Positions 45,774-57,681 of a stretch of DNA of 64,000 nucleotides are shown in pieces. The position numbers and the translations under genes are program-made. The notes beneath the pieces were generated by a model, which did not search any database, was not told the origin of the DNA, and saw nothing but the letters and a program-made list of their open reading frames with translations. This DNA is from Oxytricha trifallax (Eukaryota > Ciliophora > Spirotrichea > Sporadotrichida > Oxytrichidae), in NCBI GenBank assembly GCA_000711775.1, contig ARYC01000469.1, forward strand, positions 1-64,000, written 5' to 3'. Numbering within the stretch: the first letter of the stretch is position 1; each line of letters opens with the position of its first letter.

Positions 45774-47141
45774 TCATTACTAACTGAGTTATAATAATTA
45801 CTGTAAATATAAATTTATTTTGCTAAGTTTATTAACTTTATAAATATAAATAATTATAAGCTTGTTGCAAGTCTCTTCAAGTAAGCTGACAAGAGTCTCC
45901 TCAGTTCTCTCTCTTTCCTGTCTCTCTACTGATATCTAGTCCTTGACTTTACCAATAATTTCTTTTAGCATTTCTAGCATAGCCTCCTCCTACTCCTCTC
46001 TGGCTTTCTTCTCATCTACGATTTCTTGATGAATGGTTGTGAATTCCTCTGAAACTTAACGCAATAAAAGTTCTTCAGTTTATTCTATTAATTATATTTA
46101 TTTTAATATAATAATCATGTCCTTTTCTATCATAAACTTTTCAAGAATATCAATAGATACTTCTTTTAGTTGTCCTTAATAACCTTTTTGGCATTTATGC
46201 ATAAAATTTTATCTTAATTAGCTTCATTTCATATTTTTGAATAATCTCTTTATATAGACTGCTATTATATAAATTTAATTCTCTCTCATTAACACCAACT
46301 TTGAGGCTTTCATACAAAGTAGGAATATCTTCCTCTAAATATTTCTCCAAAGTACCTACTATTTGTCCCCCTTCCTGCGCCTCTCTTATGATTTCTTATT
46401 GAACATAGAGTGCCTTCTCCTGAATTTACTTTCTCAATTTGATTTCAGACTCCTCTCTGGTCTTCATTTCCTCCTATATCAACTGTGCTATTTTACCTTG
46501 GAGGTTATCCACCTCACCATGCTTCTATTACATCAAATCCTCTCTGGCTTACTACTGCCCTTCAATCTGATTTTCCAATATAAAATGGTATATACTTATA
46601 TATAAAATGATTCACTGCAGAGAATAACTCTATAATGATTTAAACTTTTTTGTAACATACTTGAATATTTTATGTTTTATTTTCCAACTTGATTAGTTAA
46701 TCCTTCATTAAATTGAATCTCTTATTAGAATTATCATAGTTATCTTAGAATCTAGAATGTAAAGTTTTCAGTCTATGTTCTAACTTCTCGAACTAATTCT
46801 GCTTTTCAGACTGTAAGTTTTTCTATAGTAATATATGTTATAGTGTTTGCAATATCACAAATAATTATAGTGTAGTAATATAGATTAGGAATGTTTTTGA
46901 TAAAGTTTTGTAAAATTAAAAGGGAATGATGAGTTGAAACATACCTGGAGATTGCTAAGTCTCTCTGATAACTTATTTATTCTATCTGTGGTAGCAGGTC
47001 CAGCGGAAACTATACAAAATTTCATGAGATATATTACTAAGAAAGTGTTCTTAAACTTGCATTTAATAATAAAAATATAAGTATTAACCTATAAATTTGA
47101 TTATAAAATCCCTTTGATAGTTTACTTGTTGATGTATTCAT
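45774..47141 (-). CDS. SF-assemblin/beta-giardin-like coiled-coil protein
   Basis: A cytoskeletal coiled coil of the type that builds striated fibres at basal bodies. From ATG 47141 (MNTSTSKLSKGFYNQIY) an intron or IES at about 47010-47090 leads to TTDRINKLSERLSNLQ. After another (about 46820-46950) come RLKTLHSRFQDNYDNSNKRF and MKDQLIKLENKTQ; the central part has EEMKTREESEIKLRKQIQEK and EKYLEEDIPTLYESLKVGVN; and the C-terminal part has IVDEKKAREEQEEAML and VERQERERTEETLVSLLEET. Heptad-rich with almost no proline after the short head, fitting SF-assemblin. The first junction is not cleanly resolved, and the residues after EETCNKL down to TGA 45774-45776 may be non-coding. It is divergent from the next gene, 93 bp apart. 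Confidence 0.6.
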
Positions 47142-47234
47142 ATTTGATTTTAAAATTAAAGCAGGTAATTTATAAATTTGAAATATTTATTATTATTATA
47201 TGACTTTTATTAATCATTTTATTAATACAATTAA

Positions 47235-49817
47235 ATGCTAGCCTCTAAAACTTCTCATCAACTGAGCAATATCAATTTGAGTTCTCGTTTACATAAAGCT
47301 TTCTCTATATAATCACAGATCAATCTCAATAATAATAATAAATAAGGAGCAGGCATGTTTGGTAGTACATTGCCCCGTTGATTCTACTATTTCAGTTTAG
47401 ATGACAAATAAAAGAATTTAGATTTTCCACTTTATTTATTTGGTTTTTAATTATATAAGCATATTTTCCAAAAAGACAATTCTTAAATCGTTATATTTTA
47501 TTGAAAATTATAATATTAATCTGTGCATTAATTTTTTTCACAACAAAATATAGCTTTTATGAAATACTTATTTTTATCTTCAAATTTTATTCTATTAGTT
47601 ATAACTTATTAAACATTTTTTTATTTATAGATTCGCAAAAAGCTTGAAATATGAAACTCAGATAATTATATTTATACACTTAACATAGGATATAATGATA
47701 ATTTCAATTACCATTCACAGTATATGACTGTAAGTATCAACACAATGAAAACTATGTTTATATCTATTTTATTGATAAAATAATATATTATTCATAAATA
47801 ACTGATTTATAGACAAGTAGCAAACTGAGACTCTTTCTGAAGCAAAGATCCCTGAAAAAGTTGTTTATAAGGCAATATCAGGACTTATTAAGAGCAATTA
47901 CCAATGACAATTACGATGCAATCGAAAATTTATGTGAAAATAATCTCACTCTTGAGTTGGCTTTAAAATAACATTAATTGTAGTTTTAAGATGCAATTTT
48001 TCTAGTTATTTAGGAAAGATGTGTTTTTAAATTTAAGGCTGCAAAGATATATGACTATGAGAAGCATCAGGGAATACAATTTAGAATCATTAATAAAGAT
48101 CAGACTTTGATAGCTGCAGAGGAAGAATCCCAAAATAAATTCAATGAACCAGGAATGAGTAATAATCTTATTAAGGTTTATTTTAAAATGAAATAAATTT
48201 ATTATAAAATGGGCTTAACTAAGAGATAAGTCAAAAAAGCAAAGCAAAATAATCAGCAAAAAGTAGAGTTTGATGTGCAAATTATCAATCACTTTTATGT
48301 GGAAAATATGAGCATAGATAGAGAATAAAACCCCTCTCTCAATGAATATAAAATGGTCTAAAAAGCTATAAATTGGGTACAATACATATAAAAGGGGAGT
48401 TTTAAAACATTTTCAAAAATTTGTGATTAAGTTATAATTAAACTTATTAAGTGATGAGTAGAATCAGGATAATCTAGACAAAAGTGTACTTGACACTTTG
48501 CTTAGTTTAAAGAAACACTATTAATATGTGAAAAGTGATTAAACTGAATTTGCTAAGAAACCAGTCTAAGAACCTACTCCTATTGAAGTTACCCAATTTA
48601 TCTTATTATTTAAATTCTTAAAGTTTAATATACTATACCCCACAATCTTTGAGAGATGCTAAAGAACGTTAAAAGTTCGATAAGTCAAATTATGTTCAGA
48701 AAGAAGCCAAAAAGGCCTTTTTAGATATAATCAAACAAGAATACAGATTGCTTTCTTTGCACAAGGAAGATTCTTTAATTGAAAACCTTGACGAATTTAT
48801 GGACGCCTAGAAAGCTCTCGAGAAAGAAGTGAAAGTAGAAGTTGACCCAAGACATTCTTTATACATTCATAGTTTAAATGTAAAATTATTATAAGACAAC
48901 TGAAGAAGCATGGTCAAGAGTACTTGATAAAGCTGCAAGAGCAAGCCACAAAGAACAGCCAAGATCATATAAAAGTCTAACCATAGATATTGAATGAGAT
49001 AACTTATGGAGAGTAGCAATTGGACAAGACAGATCTTTTTAAGTTTATAAAGCTGTTCTGCCCCACTCTCTATCAAAATTATGTACAAATTAAAGATAGT
49101 GGGGATTCAAGTGTAGAGTAAAGCAAGCTCTCAGATACTCAAGGAGAGGTTGAAAAAGCACTGCTTAATCTCAGATTGAGAAACGTTAATGCTGAGGGGC
49201 TTAAGAAATAGAGTAGACTGTAGAGATTTTTTAAGAAATTAGCTAATAGAAGTAAATAGAGTTAAACTAACTAAATGCTTGAGGTTTTTGATGTAGTGAT
49301 TATTTAATGATTTTTTCCTATAAAGTTGATCATTTTCTATTCATTGATTATAGAAAAATCATAATTGATTAAAAGTAAGCAGAGACTTTAGCTATTTCAT
49401 TTAAGAAGCGGCTAAGACTATTTATCATCTTCTCAATTCTCTGATTATATGAAGCGTATGGATGAAAAATTTAACTCTTCAAATGCCCTTGCCCAAAACC
49501 CCGAGTCTGTTTATCAAATGGAAGTTGACAAACGAATTTATGATATTGCAGATCCCGAATATGTTCTGTATTAATTTTGAGTTTTATAGATCATTAAATT
49601 TGATAAGAATTAATGACATAGACCTAATTTATAGTCAATATTTCTAATTATTATTTATGTTCAAATGCACTGTCTAAGATTTGAGATTGAAAGATCATCA
49701 GGAAGCAACAGCAAAGCAAAACAGCTTGGTATAAAGATTACAGATATAGATTTCTACTTAAACGGTAATAGACATGCAAAAGCTCAATCGGACTAATTTA
49801 TTGGTAATTAGTAATGA
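47235..49817 (+). CDS. unrecognised protein, possibly Tim44/mL45-like mitochondrial
   Basis: ATG 47235 starts MLASKTSHQLSNINLSSRLH, an N-terminus rich in Ser/Leu/Arg that could be a mitochondrial presequence. After gaps at about 47370-47640 and an intron GTAAGT...TTATAG at about 47729-47810, a block with FIRQYQDLLRAITNDNYDAI and EERCVFKF-like strands (about 47840-48130) weakly recalls the Tim44/MBA1/mL45 fold. A 28-bp IES (48423-48450) is followed by charged helical blocks (VQKEAKKAFLDIIKQEYRLL, KNSQDHIKVQPQILNEITYG, LRLRNVNAEGLKKQSRLQRF). Further coding-like blocks at 49380-49580 and 49680-49817 may be its C-terminus or a second gene. The homology is weak; the presence of a gene is secure. 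Confidence 0.5.
48423..48450 (+). other. 28-bp IES, pointer GTGAT
   Basis: Direct repeats GTGAT at 48423-48427 and 48451-48455. Retention gives an in-frame TGA; removal joins FSKICD to EQNQDNLDKSVLD in frame. Confidence 0.75.
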
Positions 49818-50006
49818 GTAGTGATTTTAATTTATTAATAAAGAATAATAATGGAAGATAATTAATTAAAGAGTGAATGAATGAATGTTTCAATATTGTT
49901 AGTTTATTTAATGTTTAAATAATTCATGCCATTTTCCTGTATTTAACTCAGTTATTGAGAAAAAGAAAAGGCTTTGACATGGTTTGCATCATTTTGTTTA
50001 TTAACT

Positions 50007-50714
50007 TCAGAAATCTTCTCTATCAAGAAGCTCATTGCATTTTCTGAGAACGACATTTCTAGCGAAGCCAAGTTCGTATTGCTCACCCACATTGCACATA
50101 TCGAAGAGCTTCTTGTTGTGGAAAATGAACAAACTTTTTTATCTGTAGAGGTAGGTAATTGCGAATACTGGAACAAATGGCCACATAACGAATTTCTTCA
50201 CCATATTCCTATATTTTTATAGTTAATAATTCAATGAGAAATGTATAGATTTCAGATTCAAATTAAACTGGGTATTAGACAATGCTTTTATTAAAGTAAT
50301 ATTAAAAATTCTATCTATTATTAAAACCATAAACATTCTAATGATGCAAGCAACATCAGCTACAGCGAATGCATCGCACATTGAACGTGCGTTAACATCG
50401 TATCTGTACTCACGTCTTGCAACATATGACCAGTCCTTTTCAATGGCAGTCTTGTAGTCTGATGGAGCTTTCTCAAGAATTTATTTTACAATTAACTTAT
50501 CTAAACACCAACTCCTATATTATTGATTTAAAAGTATGCTTTATTTAATACAATATAGTATTATGTACATTTTAAGAATGTACTTTTGAACGAAGGCAGT
50601 TCTGAGGGTGATAGCTGTTTAGTGATTGGGTGGGATGCAGCCATATCTGCTGTATAAATCGTTGAAGTAGTCATCAGCTGAAGCTTCAAGCTTTGCACGC
50701 AAAAGAATTGACAT
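50007..50714 (-). CDS. unrecognised protein with one membrane segment
   Basis: I do not recognise it. ATG 50714 starts MSILLRAKLEASADDYFNDL, then YSRYGCIPPNHQTAITLR; an IES near 50490-50580; a block with SDYKTAIEKDWSYVARREYR and CDAFAVADVACIIRM (about 50350-50465); a second IES at about 50200-50340; and a C-terminal block with a hydrophobic segment FVMWPFVPVFAITYLYR followed by LFDMCNVGEQYELGFARNVV, ending at TGA 50007-50009. Codon use and GC are clearly higher than in the flanks. The size, one membrane helix and basic/aromatic composition would suit a small organelle membrane-complex subunit, but that is only a guess. Confidence 0.6.
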
Positions 50715-50864
50715 CTTATATAATTATCAATTAATCAAAGGATGATATTTATAGTATAAAAATATGGTTTTATAATATAAATTAAAAAAGTAATAGTAAA
50801 TTTAATAAAAATTCAAAATAAATTAAGACCCATAAATATCAATATAATAATTATAAAAAGTTTC

Positions 50865-51705
50865 GGGGGGGGGGTCTAAGTCGGTGCAAAAATTTTTTCA
50901 AAATCCTAAGTCGGTGCCAAATTTTTTTTCTCAAAAACATCAAAATCCCTAAGTCGGTGCATGATCAATTTTTGACATTATTCATATATTTTATCATCCT
51001 GCCCCACATAAAAAGTATCATTATTAACTAAAATTTATGTCTCAGCTTCTGAATCGAACTCCTTCATTAAATTTTAATCATAGAATACTTATAATATTAT
51101 AACAAAAATATTTTTTTATCTGTGACAGATATTTGTTTAAGTAAAATTAAAAAATATAATTTCATATTTTAATAACTAATTAGTCAGTAAGCAACAAAAT
51201 TGGGGATAAGAACATCATAATTATTCGCTAAATTTAATGATGTCTGGCCTTATTATAAAAACCATTGACTCAATTAATTGTCTTTTTTTATATACACTAA
51301 TCAATGTGTACGAATTTTTTAATTCAATAAATCATTAAATTTAGCGAATAATTATGATGTTCTTATCCCCAATTTTGTTGCTTACTGACTAATTAGTTAT
51401 TAAAATATGAAATTATATTTTTTAATTTTACTTAAACAAATATCTGTCACAGAAAAAAAATATTTTTGTTATAATATTATAAGTATCCTATGATTAAAAT
51501 TTAATGAAGGAGTTCGATTCAGAAGCTGAGACATAAATTTTAGTTAATAATGATACTTTTTATGTGGGGTAGGATGATAAAATATATCAATAATGTCAAA
51601 AATTGATCATGCACCGACTTAGGGATTTTGATGTTTTGAGAAAAAAAATTTTGCACCGACTTAGGATTTTGAAAATTTTTTTGCACCGACTTAGACCCCC
51701 CCCCT
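50865..51705. mobile_element. 841-bp palindromic transposon-like element with 8-bp TSD
   Basis: Two arms of about 380 bp form a near-perfect inverted repeat around a ~80-bp loop. The left end is ten Gs then TCTAAGTCGGTGC; the right end is the complement, GCACCGACTTAGA, then nine Cs and T. Both ends are flanked by AAAGTTTC (50857-50864 and 51706-51713), an 8-bp target duplication. Each arm contains three spaced copies of CTAAGTCGGTGC (left: 50876-50887, 50906-50917, 50949-50960). No ORF is visible, so it is non-autonomous. An 8-bp duplication is typical of hAT and P-type transposons. It is unrelated to TBE ends. Confidence 0.9.
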
Positions 51706-51801
51706 AAAGTTTCCTAATTGAAGATTATATTTCTTAATTAAATTTCTATATTTTTATAACTGAAATTTGAAAAATATACATAAAATTAAATTTATTATAA
51801 A

Positions 51802-53987
51802 ATGGAAAGTGGCAGTATGGATCATAACTCACTCGTCCCTCATTAATGTATGAATATTATGAATTTTTTTAAGTATTTCTTATCTCTCTTTTGATATTTT
51901 TATTCCTTTTATATTAAGCTTAATTTATTTTAGAAAATTTGGATTAATACACAAAGGGTGGTAGCGAGAAAGGGAAGAAAGAGCGTAAAAATGATTATAT
52001 ATACCTGGTTGGTTTAATCCCCAGTTTTAATTTCTGTAAAGCTCTAAATAATAATAATAATACACAGAGGGAGGAGGCAGTGTAAATAATATGGCAAATT
52101 CGCAATAAAGTTTCAATTAATAAAATGTGAACATCAATAACAGGGGCTCACAAAGATCGCACATTGACGTGTTTTAGGTAAGAAACTATAAATAAATAGA
52201 AAAGAGGGTGTTCAAATCCACAAATATAGAAATATGACTTTTCAGCTGTGAAAGAATAGAAAATTATGGAAAGACTACACAAGGCAAATGATCATATTGA
52301 AATAAATAACTTTGAGGGAGCCCTTGTTGAATTTAGCAAAATCATATTCTATGATAAAAACAGTAAGTTAAATTCATTCAGATATTTTACGGGAACTAAA
52401 TACTTACAAATTATTTTAGTCCCTGAAGTGTATGCCGAGAGAGCAGAAATATATATTATTCTAAAATTAAAACTGATAAGGTATTTTTTAATAGTTTTAA
52501 ATTGTTTAAAATGTATCTAATAAATTAAGAATAAAACATGCAATATTTTAATTGATTTCTTTTTTATTAGAAATTTTATTTTAAACCATTAGAATTTACA
52601 AATATGATTGCCTAAGTATAAGTTTAAAATCGAATAAAGAATAAATATTTTAGTTTAACTTCTCGTGTAATTCGTAATTAAAATCAAATTGTTTAGAGCA
52701 ATAAACTCTGTGATTTTTCCTCAGCAATTTCAAACTTTAAAAAGGCAATATCCCTGAAGCATGTGTAAGAATGGGAAGTAAAGCTAAACCAATTGTATTT
52801 TATGAAAGGCCTAACCTTGATTGAAGAGGGATATTGCAATGATGCCTTGAATTTAGTCTCTCAACTTAACTCTGATGACATTCAATTTATCTACCTTAAG
52901 TAATACTTTTTACTAAATTTTATTTTTTCTTCAGGGCTTTGGCATACATCAGAGCTGGAAATAAGCAACTGGCTTTTTCAGAAATAGAAAAATGTTTGGA
53001 AAGAGACCCTTATAACGTTGAGGTTATGATATTAAAAGGAAAATTATTGTGGAGTATCGATAAAATAGAGGAGGGCAATGAAATGTTTTGGGCTGCCCAT
53101 GCTGTAGATCCAGAACATCATGAGATAGTGGAGTTCTTAAGTATTATGAAACCCAGAGCAGAAGAGTACTATAAGAAAGCTACGAAGTTTATCTTTGAGG
53201 GCAATAAAATGCTGGCATTTGATAATATCAAAAAAGGGTTAGAGATGTTTCATGACATGTCAAAACTTTTATTGTTGAGAGCTAGTTTATTTAGACAGCA
53301 GAGAGACTTTGAATAAGCGCTTAATGATTTAGAAAAAGCTTCAAAGTTCATGTTTGCAGAAAAGCTAGAAAATGATGTAAAAACTTAAATTGGTCTTACA
53401 TATAATGACATGGGCTCAAGCTTATTCTAGAAGCATAAGTATCATGATGCAGTTACCATATTTAATGAGGCATTGAATTTCATGCCATAAGACTCTGGAG
53501 TTTACATAAATCGTGGAGATGCCTATCGTGAACTTAAAAAGTTTAATCTTGCACTTTCTGATTATCACTATGCTTTAGATCTAGGTGGTGAGGAACGTTT
53601 GATTAAAGCTAGACTTATTAATAACTTTATACTATATTTTATTTTGAAGAAATTTTTTAGACTTTCATTAACTCATTACGCCCTGGGAGCTCAGTGTTTC
53701 AATCAAAAAGATTATGAAGGTGCAAATATTGAATTTTCAAGAGCAATAGATTACTTCGAAAGAAATCCAGAGTATTATGTAAATAGAGCCAGATCATGCA
53801 TTGAGCTAGGATTAGTTGATAGTGCCTATAACGATTTGTAAAAAGCTGTCGAATTGGATCCATCTCATGAAATGGCAAACGGACTCATTCAAAATTTCAA
53901 TAGAGATAAGAAAATAGTATTGTAAGTTATTTATAGTATTAATTTTACTTCTGTAGTACTGGGAAGAAATTCATAAAGACAAATTGA
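51802..53987 (+). CDS. TPR-repeat protein, TTC16-like
   Basis: A tetratricopeptide-repeat scaffold. ATG 51802 begins MESGSMDHNSLVPHQ; after an AT-rich gap the frame resumes with NINNRGSQRSHIDVFQ. Introns 52178-52229 (52 bp), 52363-52419 (57 bp) and 53922-53956 (35 bp) all have GT-AG ends and restore frame. TPR units follow: EINNFEGALVEFSKII with PEVYAERAEIYI; DFSSAISNFKKAISL; ALAYIRAGNKQLAFSEIEKC; YKKATKFIFEGNKMLAFDNI; KYHDAVTIFNEALNF with SGVYINRGDAYRELKKFNLA; and HYALGAQCFNQKDYEGANIE with YYVNRARSCIELGLVDSAYN. The stop is TGA 53985-53987. An IES or long intron lies at about 52480-52690. Consensus TPR residues recur in at least seven repeats. The TTC16 match is by overall pattern only. Confidence 0.78.
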
Positions 53988-54094
53988 TTTAATTGTTCTA
54001 TTATTAAATCTGTATTGCTATTTTATAAGAAAAAGATTTGGAATATATAATATCAGATTTTTACCTTAAAAAAAATTACTTTATTTTGTTACAA

Positions 54095-56328
54095 TCATGA
54101 ATAATGTTGAATTATAGCATCTTATTATCTATCTAAAGCTTTGCTATCCTTTTTGCTTGAGGATGGTTGATTCTTATCAAACTAAGTCATAAGTATTTTA
54201 ATTTTAAAAATATAAATTATTTCGAGAAAAATAAATTTATAAATGTTTGTTTACATAATAGTTAAGAGTTAGTTGCTTATGTTTAAAAATGAGTCGTGGC
54301 ATTCTGGCTGATGTTAGAATAAGCAGACTTAGGAGTATAGTACTTTTGAGCCGAACCAGAATTTGCAATTTATTGATTTAGAGAATTGCTATTTTGATAT
54401 TACTCGATTGATGTTCTAAACTTCATCTAGGGACTTTCTCTATTTATAACAAGATGAGAAGGAGATATTTGGGAAACTATAGATGATTTGTTTTTCTAGT
54501 GTCTGGCAAATTGGCTCCTCTGATCGTATGTTTAGCTCTCTCTTGGAGTTTTGCCTAATACTTCATTCTCAATTCTTTCAAAAGACGAGTTTAGTCTCTC
54601 CCTGTTGTTTTAATTGTACTGATTATCTACTTAATTTCCCTCTTCTATTTTAAACAGCAAATTAACATCTTCTTATTGTTCGGTTTAGAGATTATTGACT
54701 TCAGAAAGCATGTTGCCAAAGTTTACATTCGAGTGTTAAATTGAAAGAGCCAAGGAATGTGGGCCTGGCTGTTAGTTATGGTTAGGTTTGAAAAACTTAG
54801 GAGTAAACTGGAAATTGCTTTTATCTGAGGGTTGTAGAACATTTGAAACCATCTAAGCCATTTATTGGGTGGTGTTTAAGCTAGTATTCTAATGAGTATC
54901 GAAATGTGTTGGAGTAAATAAAGGCTGGTTTTGAGTTTAGTAGTTATGCTTTTATGTAAAATCTCTTGCTGGAGTCTGAATAATGTGATCTATGCTAATG
55001 TTAAACAAGGATGATGCTTGCAATGTAAGCTCTTTAAGTCCTGGTATATGAATAGCGCTTTACTTGTAATTCTTAACATTCGCTTATTTCTAATTGATTT
55101 CATTTGAACCAGCTCTCTAATGAATGCTTTGAGGTTTTTGATACAGCAATGATTTTTTCCTAGTCATAGTTTACTAATTTTAGGGCTAAAGCTATTAATT
55201 AATTCTATTATCACTTTGCTTGATCAGCTGAGTTTATTTTAATTCTTAACCTATCTTCCTACCAGTTTATGCTTTAGATTAGTATCCAAATGGTTTTGAG
55301 TTTTTTTATGCAGGATTAATTTGCTATTTTCTTTAAATTTTATTATTTTACTTTAGTAGATCAAGCTTAAGCCCATTTTACTACTATGTCTGATACATTC
55401 TAGCTATGGATTCTTCATTGAGATTCAAATCTAGTGTATTGTTTTCAAGCATCTCCAGGTCTTTGTTTCTGAACTCTGATTATTTATCACTGATCTTTAG
55501 TTCCTCGAAAAAGTTATGATCTACTGTTTAAGTATGCAATTTTTTTATTTGACTTACCCTGTGCTAATCTAGGACAACTCTTTTAAGTGAATTATTTTAA
55601 AATTAAGAAATATACTATTAAGAAAAGTTGGTTAGCTCTAAATTAACTGACAAAAAAGAAAAAAATAAATTTATAAATAAAACTAACTTTAAAAGTGAAT
55701 TTATTGAATCTCTTTTGTTTAGTAAGTTCATATTTTAACTTGGCCTTCTTTGCCTTGTGTTCTATCTAGTAAAATATCCGATTTCCATTTTGAGTTGTCT
55801 TAATTTGTTAATATGTTATGTCTAATCCTCGTTTTCCATTAATCGCTCATCCTCAATAGTTTAACATGCATCCTCCTCATCTTTATCTATTGAGGATGAA
55901 AACTACTGACCTTCCTTATTATCGCTAATTATTTCATTATGAATATTGACCTAATCTGATTAAAATGCCTACATTTGTTTGCGATCTTAATTGTTCAAGA
56001 CCTATGCCTAAGTTGTTTGGACAGTAAATTTTCTATTTACCTAAGTTTTATTATCTTACATACAAATCTTATCCATTTTTATAGTGGTTTCTTCGCTATC
56101 TGATGAGTTCAATGACAATGTAATACTCAGGTTTGAGACTTTTTTAAATTAATCAATAAAATTTAACAAAATAAAGCATTTTTATAATTTAAAACTTCTA
56201 CGTCTCCCGAAGGAGCCTGAGCCAACTTTACTAATTAATTTGTCTGCAAAATTGAGGTTTTTTGGTAATTTAGGAGGGAGCAATTTTCATGGAGTGATTA
56301 GCGCAGTGAAAACTTCATGTTTTTAGTT
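54095..56328 (-). CDS. unrecognised Gln/Asn/Ser-rich protein
   Basis: I do not recognise it. ATG 56328 starts MKFSLRQSLHENCSLLN. After a frame change near 56140 come SDSEETTIKMDKICMQDNKT and an acidic block SSSIDKDEEDACQTIEDERL (about 55850-55930); then a long region of Ser/Gln/Asn low complexity (about 54300-55500) with VSQISPSHLVINRESPQMKF; and a basic tail FDKNQPSSSKKDSKALDRQQ ending at TGA 54095-54097. Probably disordered; many Ser-Pro/Thr-Pro sites. It is convergent with the TPR gene (107 bp between stops). Confidence 0.55.
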
Positions 56329-56629
56329 TACTAAATAAATTCTTATAATCCGCGAGTTATTAATTCTGATTGATATGCAAGGCACAAGTGATTGATTGAT
56401 TAAATACTAAAATAAAGATAAATTAAATTAATATTTTAAAGAACAGTATACATTATAAATCATACTCTATATAGGTACTTAGATTAATTAAATTTAAAAA
56501 AAAAGAAAAAAACTTAAAAAAATATTAAAATTGAGAATTTTAGATGAAACTTTTCATATTAATTTCCGTAAGCCCCAATATATCATACTCCTTATTTATT
56601 TGTAATAATAAATTAAGTAATTAAAAACA
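56329..56629. other. AT-rich divergent intergenic region
   Basis: No coding-like block. Lies between the starts of the minus-strand low-complexity gene and the COMM-domain gene, so it should contain both promoters. Confidence 0.5.
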
Positions 56630-57485
56630 ATGGATTCAATTTTAGAATTAGACAAATCAGAAATAAGAACAATCAAGGAGACTCTCCAGTAAAACTAAGA
56701 GTTCTTCATTCAAAATGCTCCCCAGATCTTCGAAGATAGTTTCCATTTAATTCTCTCAGCAGGAGCCAAGCCCGAAGCCTTCCATTTAATAAAAACACTG
56801 GCAGACCCTAATAATTAGAACGCAGAAGCTCTGAATAGCTTGTTTAATGCAGTGCTGGTTATATGCACAAGTATCTTCAAGATTAACATCAAGGGGCACG
56901 AGGAATTTTCACATATTATTGAGGAACTAGGCTTGAAAGCGAGAGCTTAGGACATGCAAAAAATGTTCTAAAATGCCTATCTCAAGCGAGTAGATCAGAT
57001 GTCTAATGTATATGATGATGAGCAATAAAGCATGACTTAACAGTATTCAAAGAAGTTCACAAAAATTTAAAGTATAAATATATTGATTCCTGTATTAAGC
57101 ATCTAATAGCATCGTAATTAGTTGAATCCATAAATAGGTAAATTTTGACAATAAGTTCCCACTAAACTTATCTTTACAAGACGACAACTTAATTGTATAA
57201 AACTCAAGACTTATAGATCTTGAATGGCGCATCTTATACCAATTAAGCAGTAAAAACCTGAATAAACTATTTGCCCCACGTTTCCTAATCACTCTAGTAG
57301 TCCTTTCTTAAGGTGATTTTGTAAAGGGAGGCGCTGTTGAGAGCACTGAATGGTCTTCAAAGAGAGATCACTTGAGACTAAGGAAAATTTAATTTGAATG
57401 TGATCATTAAGAACTTACTCATTTGCTGTTCAAAATCAAGAGTGCTTGCAATGCTCTAGAAAGCTTTATGAAAAAGGCTTAGTGA
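56630..57485 (+). CDS. COMM domain-containing protein
   Basis: A COMMD family member, a subunit type of the Commander endosomal-recycling complex. ATG 56630 starts MDSILELDKSEIRTIKETLQ; the helical N-terminal domain follows with FHLILSAGAKPEAFHLIKTL and HEEFSHIIEELGLKARAQDM. An AT-rich break at about 57070-57150 precedes the C-terminal COMM domain: LSLQDDNLIVQNSRLIDLEW, RILYQLSSKNLNKL, then RLRKIQFECDHQELTHLLFK and IKSACNALESFMKKAQ before TGA 57483-57485. The Leu-x-Asp-x-x-Trp strand and the final Leu-rich helix are diagnostic. Which of the ten COMMD types it is cannot be told by eye. Confidence 0.8.
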
Positions 57486-57681
57486 AAGTAAAGAATTAGT
57501 CAAAGCAGGGGACTGTAAAAAGAAATAAGCGCAGAATTATTTATCAAATTATTTTTATCTCAATTTTCACATATTTTATTAAGTTTCTATTCTCTTAATG
57601 TTTAAATTCGATATTCCAGTATAAAAACTATTATTTTGGTAAAATAGTAAGTTAACTTAATTAAATTATAATACAATTGAA

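Noticed and set aside
48867..49088. Minus-strand hydrophobic ORF resembling a membrane protein
   Set aside because: It is the antisense of a charged, Gln/Lys-rich coding block on the plus strand; antisense of such codons gives spurious Leu/Ile/Tyr runs.
50865..51705. Assembly artefact (collapsed or inverted read join) as explanation of the palindrome
   Set aside because: The arms differ at several positions, the loop is unique, and an 8-bp direct target duplication flanks the element, which an artefact would not create. Long reads would still be worth checking.
57095..57292. Minus-strand ORF within the COMM-domain gene
   Set aside because: The plus strand here encodes the diagnostic COMM motif LIDLEWRILYQLSSK, so the minus ORF is antisense noise.
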